NCBI GenBank assembly: GCA_963514095.1
Contig: OY741266.1
Span: 29,274,355-29,338,354 of the forward strand
Direction of reading: 5' to 3'
Source: Eutrigla gurnardus
Lineage: Eukaryota; Chordata; Actinopteri; Perciformes; Triglidae
DNA: 64,000 bases
Below are positions 11,692 to 22,200 of the stretch, piece after piece; within the stretch, counting starts at the first letter, position 1; every line of letters starts with the position of its first letter. The translations under genes were made by a program, and so were the position numbers. Below the pieces are notes generated by a model, which had not been told where the DNA came from, did no database searches, and saw only the letters and a list, made by a program, of their open reading frames with translations.

Positions 11692-14600
11692 GCAGAGAGA
11701 TATATATATTTAATATCTACACCTCCTCCAGACTCGGAGCTGGCCCTCATGTACAACGATGAGTCCGTGTTGGAGAACCACCACCTCGCTGTGGGCTTCA
11801 AGCTTCTGCACCAGGAGAACTGTGACATCTTCCAGAACCTCACCAAGCGGCAGCGTCAGAGCCTTCGCAAGCTCGTCATCGACATGGTCAGGACGTTCCC
11901 CACCACATCTCACAGTTATTAGACAAATCACTTCTCCTGCGGGTTTCCTTTCCTAGTTTTGGTGACTCTGTTCCTTCTCTGTTTAGCTGAGAACTTATTT
12001 TTTATCATCTTTGTTTGCCATTTGTCTAAAAATGTTTTCTCTCCCCAGTTTGACTCTTTGTCTGCCAGTTTTGAATGAGTTTTTGTCTTCCTGTCTCCGT
12101 CTGCAGGTGTTGGCCACAGATATGTCCAAACACATGACCCTACTGGCTGATCTGAAGACCATGGTGGAGACCAAGAAGGTGACCAGCTCTGGTGTGCTGC
12201 TCCTGGACCACTACACAGAACGGATACAGGTAACTGGTCCTCGTGCATGTGGTGTGAGATCTACTGTGTGAATAGATAGTTCTACACTGTGTGATGTGTT
12301 TAGGTGCTGAGGAACATGGTGCACTGTGCAGACCTGAGCAACCCCACCAAGGCGTTGGCGTTGTACAGACAGTGGACGGAGAGGATCATGGAGGAGTTCT
12401 TCCGACAGGGCGACAAGGAGCGAGAGAGAGGGATGGAGATCAGCGCCATGTGTGACAAACACACCGCCTCCGTGGAGAAGAGTCAGGTAATCCCATTTTA
12501 ACAGGATGAGAAGAAGTCAGATTAAAGCACAAACAGTCATATAGCATGTTGCAAAGTATGAAAAATCATAGTGTAGTATGTTGAAAATAGGCATAAAAAA
12601 GTTGTGTAGTATGTTCGAAAAGTATAACAAAGTCAGTGTAGTATGTCAAAAAATGAATACAAAATTAATATTATAGCATGTCGAAAAAAAGGGTCATTGT
12701 AGTAGTATAGTATCTCGAAAAAGTCTCAAAATATAGTCTGTAGAAAAAAGTAAAAAAAAAAAAAGTAGTAGTATAGTACGTCAAAAAAGTCATAAAAAAA
12801 TCCTAGTATAGCACGTAGAAAAAGTGTGAAAAAAATCATGGTATAGTATTGAAAATAGTCATAAAAAAGTTGTGTAATATGTAAAAAAAAGTGTTGATGT
12901 CAAAAAATCATAGTGTCGGAAAAATTCATAAAAGAAATCATAGTTTAGCAAAAAGTCAACTTAAAGCTAAATGTCTCTTTCCTCCCCCCCCTTCTTTCCC
13001 TCCTCCTTCCTTCCTTCCCTTCCCTCCTTCCCTCCTCCCTCCCTCCCTTCCCTCCTTCCCCCCTCCCTTCCTTCCCTCCCTCCTTCCCCCCTCCTTCTTT
13101 CCTCCCTCCCTTCCTTCCCTCCCCTCCCTCCCTCCTCTCCCTCCTCCCTTCCTTCCCTCCTTCCCCCCTCCCTTCCTTCCCTCCCTCCTTCTCACCTCCC
13201 TTCCTTCCCTCCCTTCCTTCCCTCCCTCCCATCTTTCCCCTTCCGTTCCTTCCTTCCCTCCTCCCTTCCCTCCTTCCCTCCTCCCTTCCTTCCCTCCTCC
13301 CTCCTCCCTCCCTCCTTCTTTCCTCCCTCCCTCCTTCTTTCCTCCCTCCCTTCCTTCCCCCCTCCCTTCCATCCCTCCCTCCCTTCCTTCCCTCCCTCCC
13401 ATCTTTCCCCCTCCCTTCCTTCCTTCCCTCCCCCATCTTTCCCCTTCCGTTCCTCCCTTCCTTCCCTCCCTCCTTCTTTCCTCCCTCCCTTCCTTCCCTC
13501 CCTCCCTCCCTCCCTCCCTCCCTCCTTCTTTCCTCCCTCCCTCCCTTCCTTCCCTCCCTCCTCCCTCCCTTCCCTCCCTTCCCTCCCTCCTCCCTCCCTC
13601 CCCTCCTTCCCTTCCTTCCTCCCTTCCTCTCTCCCTCTCTTCCTCCCTCCCTCTCTTTCCTTCCTTCCTTCCTTCCTCCCTCCCTTCCTTCCTTCCTCCT
13701 CCCTCCCTTACTTCCTCCCTCCCCTACCTTCTTTCCCTCTCCTTCCCCCTTCCTCCCCCCCCAGGTGGGCTTCATCGACTACATCGTCCACCCGCTGTGG
13801 GAGACGTGGGCCGACCTGGTGCACCCGGACGCCCAGGAGCTGCTGGACACGCTGGAGGAGAACAGGGAGTGGTACCTGAACACCATGCCCCAGTCGCCCT
13901 CGCCTCCCCCGGACAGACACCTGCAGCACGACCGCTTCCAGTTCGAACTCACCCTGGAGGACCTGGAGCACAACAACCACAACCACATCCACCTGAGGAG
14001 CAACGGGGGCTGTGAGGACGCGGGGGAAGAGCGGACGCTGGACGACGGCGAAACCGAGAAGGAAGACGAGGAGAATCACAACAGCGAGCTCAACGGCGTC
14101 CAAGATGACGATGACGAAGAGGAGGAGGACGCAGGGGAAAGAGAGGGAGAAGAAGAGGAGGAGGAGGTGAAGGAGGATGAGGAGGAACATGGAGAGGACC
14201 AAGTAGAAGAAGGGAATGATGCGGGGGAGGAGGAGGAGACTAAAGATGAGGATGAAGGGGAAGGTGAGGGCAGTGCAGAAAATGAGGAGACGAACACGGA
14301 GGAAGGAGAGGGTGAGGAAACTTTGGGAGAGGGAGAAAAAGAAGGTGAGGGGGAGGAGCCAATGGAAAATGAGGCAAACGAGGAGGAGGAAGAGGAGGCA
14401 GAAGAACAGGTTGAAGAAGAGGAGGAGGAGGAAATGGAGGACAAAGCTGAGGAGGAGGGAGGAGAATCAGAAGATGTCCAAGAGGAGGGAGGAGAGTTGG
14501 AAGATGACCAAGAGGAGGGAGGAGAGTTGGAAGATGACCAAGAGGAAGAGGAGGGAGGAGAGGAAGAAGCAGACGAGGAAGAGGAGGGAGGAGAGGAAGA

Positions 14601-14796
14601 AGCAGACGAGGAGGGAGGAAAGGAAGAAGCAGACGAGGAAGAGGAGGGAGGAGAGGAAGAAGCAGACGAGGAAGAGGAGGGAGGAGAGTTGGAAGAAGCA
14701 GACGAGGAAGAGGTGGGAGGAGAGTTGGAAGAAGCAGATGGAGCAGACGAGAAGGAGGAGGAGGAGGAGGAGGAAAAAGAGGAAGAGGAAAGTTAG
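5269..14796 (+). CDS. pde4a: cAMP-specific 3',5'-phosphodiesterase 4A, long form
   Basis: Hydrolyses cAMP to 5'-AMP. Exons: 5269-5310, 6258-6392, 6850-6977, 7074-7253, 7337-7376, 7538-7608, 8275-8437, 8727-8820, 8914-9071, 10461-10559, 10663-10827, 11556-11655, 11732-11886, 12107-12229, 12304-12486, 13765-14796; phases agree and give 955 codons. The start peptide MKKSRSV resembles the PDE4B1 long-form start. UCR1 carries the PKA site RRES in QRRESFLYRSDSDYD; UCR2 follows. Catalytic landmarks are YHNSLHAAD, HDVDHPG, HCADLSNP and the invariant Gln in EKSQVGFID. After the ERK-type PQSP site and FQFELTL comes a tail of about 250 residues that is mostly Glu, far longer than in known PDE4s. YDMSPKT and KHMTLLADL favour PDE4A over B, C and D; the cdc37 neighbour agrees. 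Two exon pairs that I recall as separate in mammals are fused here (8275-8437, 8914-9071). Paralogue choice is less sure than family. Confidence 0.95.
5404..5707. repeat. (TG)n and long interrupted (CA)n microsatellites
   Basis: (TG)n at 5404-5433 and (CA)n with regular ACGC interruptions at about 5531-5707, both in pde4a intron 1. Further tracts in the same intron are (TG)n at 5838-5879 and (CA)n at about 6040-6070. Confidence 0.95.
6474..6514. repeat. (AAT)n microsatellite
   Basis: About 13 AAT units in pde4a intron 2. The rest of this intron (6393-6849) shows no exon. Confidence 0.9.
6981..7025. repeat. (CA)n filling a 96-bp intron
   Basis: About half of the pde4a intron 6978-7073 is CA repeat. 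It begins within 4 bases of the donor. Confidence 0.9.
9072..10366 (+). other. pde4a: pde4a intron, no feature seen
   Basis: AT-rich intron between the UCR2/linker exon and the first catalytic exon. I found no exon or recognisable element in it. Confidence 0.6.
10367..10455. repeat. (GT)n abutting a splice acceptor
   Basis: An 89-bp GT tract ends four bases before the AG (10459-10460) of the 99-bp pde4a exon 10461-10559. There is no conventional polypyrimidine tract between repeat and AG. Confidence 0.95.
10617..10659. repeat. (CCT)n as polypyrimidine tract
   Basis: About 13 CCT units fill the 3' part of the 103-bp intron 10560-10662 and act as the pyrimidine tract of the next exon. Confidence 0.95.
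10833..10918. repeat. (CA)n just inside a donor
   Basis: The repeat begins about 6 bases after the donor (GAT|GTATGT) of the exon ending at 10827. Another (CA)n at about 11665-11690 fills much of the 76-bp intron 11656-11731. The intron 10919-11555 is otherwise featureless. Confidence 0.95.
12540..12960. repeat. A-rich degenerate tandem array, TAGTATGTCGAAAAA unit
   Basis: Successive units of roughly 30-45 bp, each with a core like TATAGTATGTCGAAAAAAGT, in the last pde4a intron. The same core recurs at 15830-16130 in the intergenic region, so this is a dispersed satellite-like family. Confidence 0.85.
12975..13762. repeat. Polypyrimidine tract of about 790 bp
   Basis: Almost pure C/T on the + strand, made of CCTT, CCCT and TCCCTCC words, running straight into the acceptor (AG at 13763-13764) of the last pde4a exon. 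It is a mirror-symmetric purine/pyrimidine tract of the kind that can form triplex DNA. All long open frames in it, on both strands, are low-complexity artefacts. Confidence 0.95.
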
Positions 14797-14845
14797 TTGG
14801 GTGCAGGAACGTAAATGAACGAGAGTTTTTTTTAAAAGAAAACAG

Positions 14846-15046
14846 GCTGTCATGGAGGAGGATGAAGAGCTGAACTTCTCTCCAGGAAAAACGCTCCGAC
14901 GCTCTCAGCCGGATCTTAAACGTCCCGGCTCTCAGACGGAGCGAACGCCGCCACGTCGCAGCGTTGTGATCGACCCGGTCGCCATAGAAAGACTCGACGT
15001 CTTCGTCACCGAGTATCTGCGCATCCATCACTGCCGTGGGGAATAA
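14846..15046 (+). CDS. pde4a: candidate alternative last coding exon of pde4a
   Basis: This 67-codon open frame ends at TAA 15044-15046 and begins after an acceptor with a T8 tract (AAACAG at 14840-14845). It starts in phase 0. Two in-frame donors exist inside the acidic exon: GAG|GTGAAG after 14166 and GAG|GTGGGA after 14712. Joining gives proteins of 812 or 994 residues. The frame looks genuinely coding: third positions are mostly G/C and the composition is mixed. It contains SVVIDPV, which resembles the CVIDPE near the C-terminus of mammalian PDE4B. If the donor after 14166 is used, most of the poly-Glu stretch is intron. It is inferred, not proven. Confidence 0.5.
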   Translation, partial: AVMEEDEELNFSPGKTLRRSQPDLKRPGSQTERTPPRRSVVIDPVAIERLDVFVTEYLRIHHCRGE

Positions 15047-15116
15047 AGTGGAGTAACCGGGCGGGGGTGGAGGGAGGGAGGGAGGGCTGTTTTATCAACC
15101 TTTTGTAGCTCCTGAA

Positions 15117-15122
15117 AATAAA
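15117..15122 (+). terminator. pde4a: poly(A) signal of pde4a
   Basis: AATAAA lies 71 bp after the stop of the candidate last exon and 321 bp after the stop of the acidic tail. It fits either model of the 3' end. Confidence 0.55.
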
Positions 15123-15829
15123 TGCATACATGCAAATAATCCGATCTCATGGACTGCTACCCATCATCTGTCAGACGTCACCACATGAACACCCTGACCA
15201 ACAACGTCGTCAACTTCCTCCGTTTGTCAGAAAAGAGAGAACAAAAAACAGTCGTCTTATATTTCCCATGAAAACTTTCCACTTGTGATGCCGAGGCGAC
15301 TTTGGGCTCTGGTCTTGGAACAGTTTCACCTCCTCACGTACTAACCTTGAAGCAGACAACGCTGGGTTTCCAGATCATAGCTGGACTCCTTGTGTTCGAG
15401 GTGCGTTTGCAGCTCAAAAAGGTCGACCTGTTGTGTGTGTTGATGTCAGTTCATGTTTAAAAAAAACAAAACACGCCCAGTATTCATCCCACGGTTTCAC
15501 CACTACCGGACTGAGTTTGAATCTTGCCAAACTGACCCAGGACCAGCACTGAGCAACAAACAAGGTGGCGACTCGTCCATAAAGCAATGCACTGTGGGAC
15601 CAGGGTACATGGGTGTGATGGTCTTCCACAAAATCCCTTTTTTTCCCCTTCTTTAGTTTTTGTAAAAATGGTATTTGGCACTTTATCTAACACCCCTGTT
15701 ACATATATGTACATAAAAAACATGTATTTTAATCTGCTGATGTCATATAATAAATATGATCAACTAAGTTGGTGGATTGGTGTTTTTGCTCATCTGTTAT
15801 TATTTAGTACATTCTTTAATTTCATGTCA
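15123..15829. other. intergenic, no feature seen
   Basis: Between the pde4a poly(A) signal and the second A-rich array. No coding or RNA signal was recognised. Confidence 0.5.
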
Positions 15830-16130
15830 AAGTCATATTATAGCATGTCAAAAAAACAACGAAACAATCATAACAGAATATATAGCATGTCGGAAAAAAA
15901 AGTAAAAAAAAAAAATTATAGCAGCATGTTGAAAAAAGTTATAGAATTCATTATATAGTATAGCATGTCAATCAAAGTACAGAATGTCGAAAAAAAGTTT
16001 GAAAAAAAAAATCCTCACAGCATAGCATGTCAGAAAAAAGTAATATAGCATGTTGAAAAAAAAAAGAAAAAAGAATAAAATGTAAAAAAAAGTAAAAAAA
16101 AAAAGTATAGCACGTAGAAAAAAGTAGCTG
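15830..16130. repeat. A-rich array, second copy
   Basis: Units with ATAGCATGTCGAAAAAAGT-like cores, the same family as at 12540-12960 but outside the gene, between pde4a and gga2. Confidence 0.8.
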
Positions 16131-16247
16131 GATGAATCAACAATCTGTTATATTCTGTTATACATTATTAAGAAATGTATGAGTTTAGACGTCATGGTGA
16201 TGTTGAGACAGAGAAGCTGAGCTTCGTTGTCAACGGTTACGACTGTA

Positions 16248-16253
16248 TTTATT
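16248..16253 (-). terminator. gga2: candidate poly(A) signal of gga2
   Basis: AATAAA on the minus strand about 1 kb past the gga2 stop codon. The 3' UTR between them (16254-17251) is AT-rich and otherwise featureless except for a tRNA-like relic. Confidence 0.4.
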
Positions 16254-16464
16254 GATGACAAAACGCTGTTGGACTGACACACAACAGGCAGACACGCATT
16301 AAAACAAACATTTACATCGGCTTTAAGTCGTCCAAAAGTCTCTCTGCCAAACTTTACATGCAAACAAAAATAAAATACAAAAATACAGAGTATAAAACAG
16401 CTGATCAGAAAATACCGCTGATATAAAATGAACCTGAAACCCCATCCTCAGCATTTAGGAGCAG

Positions 16465-16530
16465 TTTTGTGTCGGGGAATCGAACCCGAACCTTGTGGTC
16501 AAAACAAAAACCCGCTCGGCTGAGAGAAGT
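16465..16530 (-). repeat. tRNA-like relic (SINE head?)
   Basis: On the minus strand there is a box-B-like GGTTCGATTCC-type arm (TTCGGGTTCGATTCCCCGA) and, about 30 bases upstream, an A-box-like CAGCCGAGCGG. I see no complete cloverleaf. It is probably a decayed tRNA-derived SINE in the gga2 3' UTR. Confidence 0.35.
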
Positions 16531-17251
16531 TAAAAAGTTAAGAAAACAAACAAAAACTTATCAGAAAATCATCTTCACAACCAAAATAAAACATTAATAT
16601 GCTTCTGTTTTAATACTGGTTGCATTTTCAGTTTTTACATGATATCATGTATTGGAGGAAGTGGCTTCCTGTTTGTTTTTCACAATAAAAGTCTCAGGTA
16701 TCTTTACTTGAGTAGTTATTTTTTTTTAACCTTTACTCCCAACAAATATCTGTACTTTCTACTCGTTAATTCATTTAAGGGGAATTATCGATACCTTTGT
16801 GTTTTAAATTTAAAACTACTACTTTTACATGTTTCAGTTTTTGCAGTTTAGCACAGCAAATTATCCGCAAATACAAAATACTTTTTTTTTTCTTTTACAG
16901 GTTTCTCACACATTCATTCCTTAAGACAACCTCATTCTTGAAATAAATACTACTTTTTTTTTTTTGGCACAAAAGCAAATAAATAGCCGTTTCCATGGCA
17001 ACGCTGAACAAAACGATGATGAAACTTTCCCAGCAGAAACAGCAGAAGAAACCTGATTCAGGGATGAACCCGAACCCAACGGAGCTGTTGATCATGTTTA
17101 CGTGTGATCTAGAGTTTACTCACCTTTTCTAGAGCAATAAAAATAAATCTTTCTGAAATTATGTCATCATCACCGCATCCGAAAACGCAGACTTGATATT
17201 TGTTCGTTTACCTCGTGAGGATTTCTTCGCTTTACTTTGAGAATCTAGATT

Positions 17252-19214
17252 TCAGGTCCAGAGTTGAGTTCGGTCCTCCGAGGTTTCTGATTGGCCGATC
17301 AACGCGGTCCAATCGGGGAAGTCGTCGATCTCTCGGGTCTCGTTGATCCGCCGGCCTCCGTGCGTCAGCGCCAGCTTGCAGCGAAGACGACCTCGCCGCT
17401 GAAAACACAACATGTTTATACTCTGAATATTATGTACGACTTTTGTACGTAATACTACGTGACATTTTTAATTTTTTAATTTTTTTTTAATAATTGTAAT
17501 TTAACTGTGAATGTTTTTTCTGAACTTTATTTTTATTGAACTGTTTTTAATGTATTTATTTAATCTTCTTGTTGTACAGCACTTTGATGGAAAGCAGTTT
17601 ATAAATACATTTATTATTATTATTATAATAGTGTAGTATGCCATGTTTATGACATCCTCTACTAGGACTGATTTTTTAAATGACATACTATGACTTCTTA
17701 TGATGGACTGCAGCTTTTTAAATACCATTTAGAACATTCTATCCTGTGACTTTGTAATCCAGTAATATAATATTCTGAACTTTGCCATTCTGCATAATGA
17801 ATACTTGTACTTTTGGCAAGTAAGTATAACCTAATTTTTGTACTTAACTTGAATGCAATCTTGAAGTACACGACAAAATGTAATGATTCTCATAATTTCT
17901 GGGTACTCAAAGACACCTAACATGAGATGCTGGACAAATACAAATATATAATACAAAAACTAAAATACTCATAAGTGGAAAAGATTCAGAGAAGTACAAA
18001 TACAACACTTCAGGGTTTGACAGATCAGGTGTGGGAGTCAGGTGGTTTTTTGAAGAGGTGGGTTTTGAGTTGTGATATAAGTACTATAAGTATAACGGTG
18101 AAGCCACTGATATGTACATTCCTTAAGCTCCTCAAACTCACATGGTGAGGATTGGCCAGCAGGAGGACCTGGGAGACGGCAGGCGGAGGCAGCAGAGGGT
18201 TGTAAGGAGGCAGCCGTGTCCCCGAGGCCGGCTGGAGCTTCACCAACATGGTCTGCAGGGAAGGAATGAGGTAATGACACTTAAACCGGATACTCATTCA
18301 TAGAGAACAGCTTCAAAATCACTGAATGATGATTAAGAATAAAGAAAATGTAAAAATGAAAATGTTTCACACGGCAAATAAATGTCTAACTTTTTAACTT
18401 TTAATGTGACGCTGTGTTTTTAATATGAATCATCGTTTCAGAGAGAACCACAAAAGGTCAAGAGAGTTCTGCTATTCAAACCCTTAAAACAAGCATTAAG
18501 TGAAACAGACAGGGAGCCTCTGAAGCAAGGCCCGTACTGGTTTTATGTGATCCAACTGCATTTTTGTAAAAACTGCAGACGACGAAGAGGAAGCTGTAAA
18601 AGCTGCCAAAAATCATTCTTTTCAAGCGGTTGTTTGTGAGAAGCTTCAGGGCCAAGAAGACCAGCAGAGTGATCCAGGAGGTCAGACCATCGAAACATCA
18701 AGACCAGCAGAGTGATACAGGAGGTCAGACCATCGAAACATCAAGACCAGCAGAGTGATCCAGGAGGTCAGACCATCGAAACATCTGATTCTTTGAGCAT
18801 AAATAAATAATAAATAAGCATCAGCCGGCTTCACGGTGTGAGAGATTCACCTTGGGAACAGCAGCTTGAACCACGACGTCGTTCACGTGGAGGGCCGACG
18901 TGTTCACCGTGGAGACGACCACCACGGCGACCCCTGGATGACCCGGCGGAGAGTCTTTGGCGAAGTGGAGGGAGACGCGGACGCCGCCCCGATCGTACAA
19001 CGTGATCGGCTCAAGGTCGCCTACAGGAAACAGGAAATCTAGTCAAATACTGAGAAAAGAAGATAAATATAACATAATATACCAGTGAAGCATGTATGGC
19101 ATGTAAATATGGATGTATGTGGACCTAGTTTGTTTTAAGTAATATGTATAAAATGTACAGTAATTAATTACAACAGTAATAATAGTAATAATACGTAATG
19201 AAAAATAAAATAAG

Positions 19215-19274
<60 letters not shown>

Positions 19275-22200
19275 TCCGAGATGTCTTGAAGATTAATCCA
19301 TCAATATCATTCTGGACTTATTGAGTAAAGTATTCTTATAGCACCTCAAATATTCATAATTCGACCTATTATTCAAAGTAAAAAAGTCACATTAAATCAC
19401 TATTTTCCCTTCACAATATATTTTACCAAAAGGGAGGGAATTCAATAAAGTCTCTATAAACCTACACAAATATACTGTATACTACTAAATACTACTACAT
19501 GATGAGTCAGGACACCCGGCAGCCAATGAACACAGAGGAGCGGTTTGTCCGTACACGAACATACTGGGTTTGATGCTCTCTATTGGAACGAAGACGTTCT
19601 CCAGGAGCTGTGATGTAAACGAGCGTTCCTCCTTCCCCGGACATCCAGACGTCTCGGACGGCCATCCCGACTCACCGGGACTCCGCTGAGGGGGACTGGA
19701 GGACCTGATGGAAGTTGACTTTTAGAAATAATAAAACAATATTCTGCGTGTTCCTATCAGGAAACAACACATTAAAGAAACATGAACACGACCAAATAAG
19801 CACAAAACACATAAAACATAAATAACATGGAGGATATATCCGAGTATCAAGTGAACAGTAAACTTTTATGATCCAAGTTGACAGTCCATGTAAATACAGT
19901 ATAGTTTACTGCAGCTCCTCTCATAAATGTATCCACTTCCTGCTAGTTTTACTGTTTTTATTCTAATTTAAATCTAAACAGATTTGCACTTTAAATTGCC
20001 TCGTGTTGTGCATGAACGGTGCTCTACAGTTAAATCCTACCAAACATGAGTGCCGTTGGACGTAGCAGCGTTCCCTCCACATCCACGCGCTCTCAGCAGA
20101 ACGTCCCTCCCTCCGCTGGGCTCGCCGTTCTTCACCCGGACGTCTCCGTTCAGCTAAAAGGAGATAAACTGGTGAAGCATCTCCCAGAAATAAATCCACC
20201 TTTAAACCCGTTCTCGTTAAACGGTCCAGCCTCACCTGCAGCAGGTCCTCATAATACGACCTGGAGGTCTCCGGAGTCTGTTTGGAGAGCCGATTATCTA
20301 ACTCTGTAATCACAGGGACAGAACGTTACATGATGACTCATCGCTGAGCGAGAGCATGAAACTACAAATAGGTCCGAAAGCAGGCTCCCACCTAATTCAC
20401 TGAAGTGCTGTTCAGCCGCTGTGTGGAAGCTGCTCTCCAGATGAGATGGAAACAGGGGCGAGGAGAGCTCAAAGGCCGCCGGTGATTCAGCTTTTCTGTG
20501 CGTCCGCGGAGAGTCCAGTGCCGACAGGTCGATGAGGTGGTAGCTTTTAATCTCTCTGGGGCTCGTCGGAGCTAAGGGGACGAGAAACGGGATCAAACAT
20601 GAGCAGCAGGGAGCGGGACGCGAACACAACGGGGAAATCCAGAGTCGCTCTCGTCCCAAAAGTCGGATTTCTGCTCGTCGGCCTGATCGGATGCATCTCA
20701 ACATCACGGTTTTAACATTTGATTTCTGATTCACCGTCTAGTCAAACATCTAATTGTAGGTCTGAACAACAAAAAGGATGATTAGAAATCTGTCCTCTCA
20801 TGATCTATTCCCCCGGAAACTTTTATTAGAAGTAAAGTCAGAGAGTCGAGTCTGTCTCTCTGCAAGAAACACGTTATTTATCCTCATTTCTATTCAGTCA
20901 CATGATCACACTCCAGAGGAAAGGACGGCTAATTTCTCTAAAAACATACATATATATGTGTTTTCTTGTCTCTCCTCAAATGATCTGAATAAAGGAGAGA
21001 CACAACCTGGATGTCATTTAAAAACCACCTACCATTATTATTATTATTTCCCTCCCTCTCTTCCTCGCTTCTACTTCTTTCTCTCCCGCCGTTGCACTCC
21101 CTCGTCCCGACTCGCTCCTTGTAGGCGTTCACCACCAGCGTCAGCTCGTCGTTGGCCGCCAGGATCTGTGCCAGAGCGGCGTCGTCGTCCATGGTGTCGC
21201 TCGCCAGGCGGAACAAGCTCGGCCTCAGCCGGTCGCAGCGCTCGTACAGGGCCTGCAGCGGGCGAGACGGAGGGAATCAAACACATTTACCTAGGGATGT
21301 CCGATCCGATACCCCGATACTGGGATTTTAAGGTGGATTGGGATCGGCCAGCTAGTTAAAAAAATGTCTGCAGTTTGGCATCATTTTAAAATAACGAGTG
21401 AGTCGCCGAGTCTTCTTAATGTACACGAAATTAAATGCGGTTTGCAAACACAAAAAGTGACATCGGAAAATCGGTATCAGGAAATATCGGGATCGGATCG
21501 GAAGCTAAAAAAAGAGATCGGACATCCCTACATTCACCTCTACTGAACAAACATCTGGAGGTTAGTTGTGCTCAAATAGAACGTTCTTGCCTTCCGCTTA
21601 GTGTTTGTGGATGATATGAAGCAAAAACATTCATCTCTCTGTTGTATTAATAGATTCATTATCAGTTGTATTAAAAGAGAAGAAATACGTCGCATTAAAC
21701 CAGATTCACGTAGACGATGTGGATAAAGAACAACTACCTGACTTTAAACCGTTATTTATTTAACCAGGTCTGCTGCTTATTTCAAAAACACTAAAAAAAC
21801 ATGAAATATTGGAAAAATCTAATCCAAAACATCGTGTAAACATTATTTTTTTGTTTGTTTGAAAAGTGGAAGACGTCTAAGTTTACACATCACTGTTGTT
21901 CAAACAGCATTAACAACATTTAAAAGTCTAAACCCCTCCAGAAAGTCAACAAATCAGTGTTTGCTGATTACATTTCCACACACTGACAGGAACACAACTA
22001 GCCAGTAGAGGGCGGTAGAACCTCAGCTTCATGTGTTTGACAGGAAACCCACCTTGACGTCGTCGCCGGGCTGCATGGAGGCTCCGGCGACGGCGTTCTG
22101 GTCCAGCAGCTCTCGGAGACGTCCGCTGCTGCTCTCCACCTCCTTCAGAGTGGATTCACGCTTCGACACTTTCTCTGCCTTCTCCTGCTCCTAAAACACA

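Noticed and set aside
12891..14015. Very long Ser/Pro/Leu and Gly/Arg/Glu open frames on both strands
   Set aside because: They are stop-free translations of the C/T-rich tract; only the part from 13765 is the real pde4a exon.
14240..15031. Minus-strand Pro/Leu-rich open frame of 263 residues
   Set aside because: It is the antisense shadow of the purine-rich pde4a tail, without splice or start context.
16465..16530. A functional tRNA gene on the minus strand
   Set aside because: A- and B-box-like words are present but no acceptor or anticodon stem pairs; kept only as a possible SINE relic.
21364..21546. Small gene starting MSAVWHHFK
   Set aside because: It lies wholly inside the MITE 21292-21530 and runs through its terminal repeat, so it is transposon debris.
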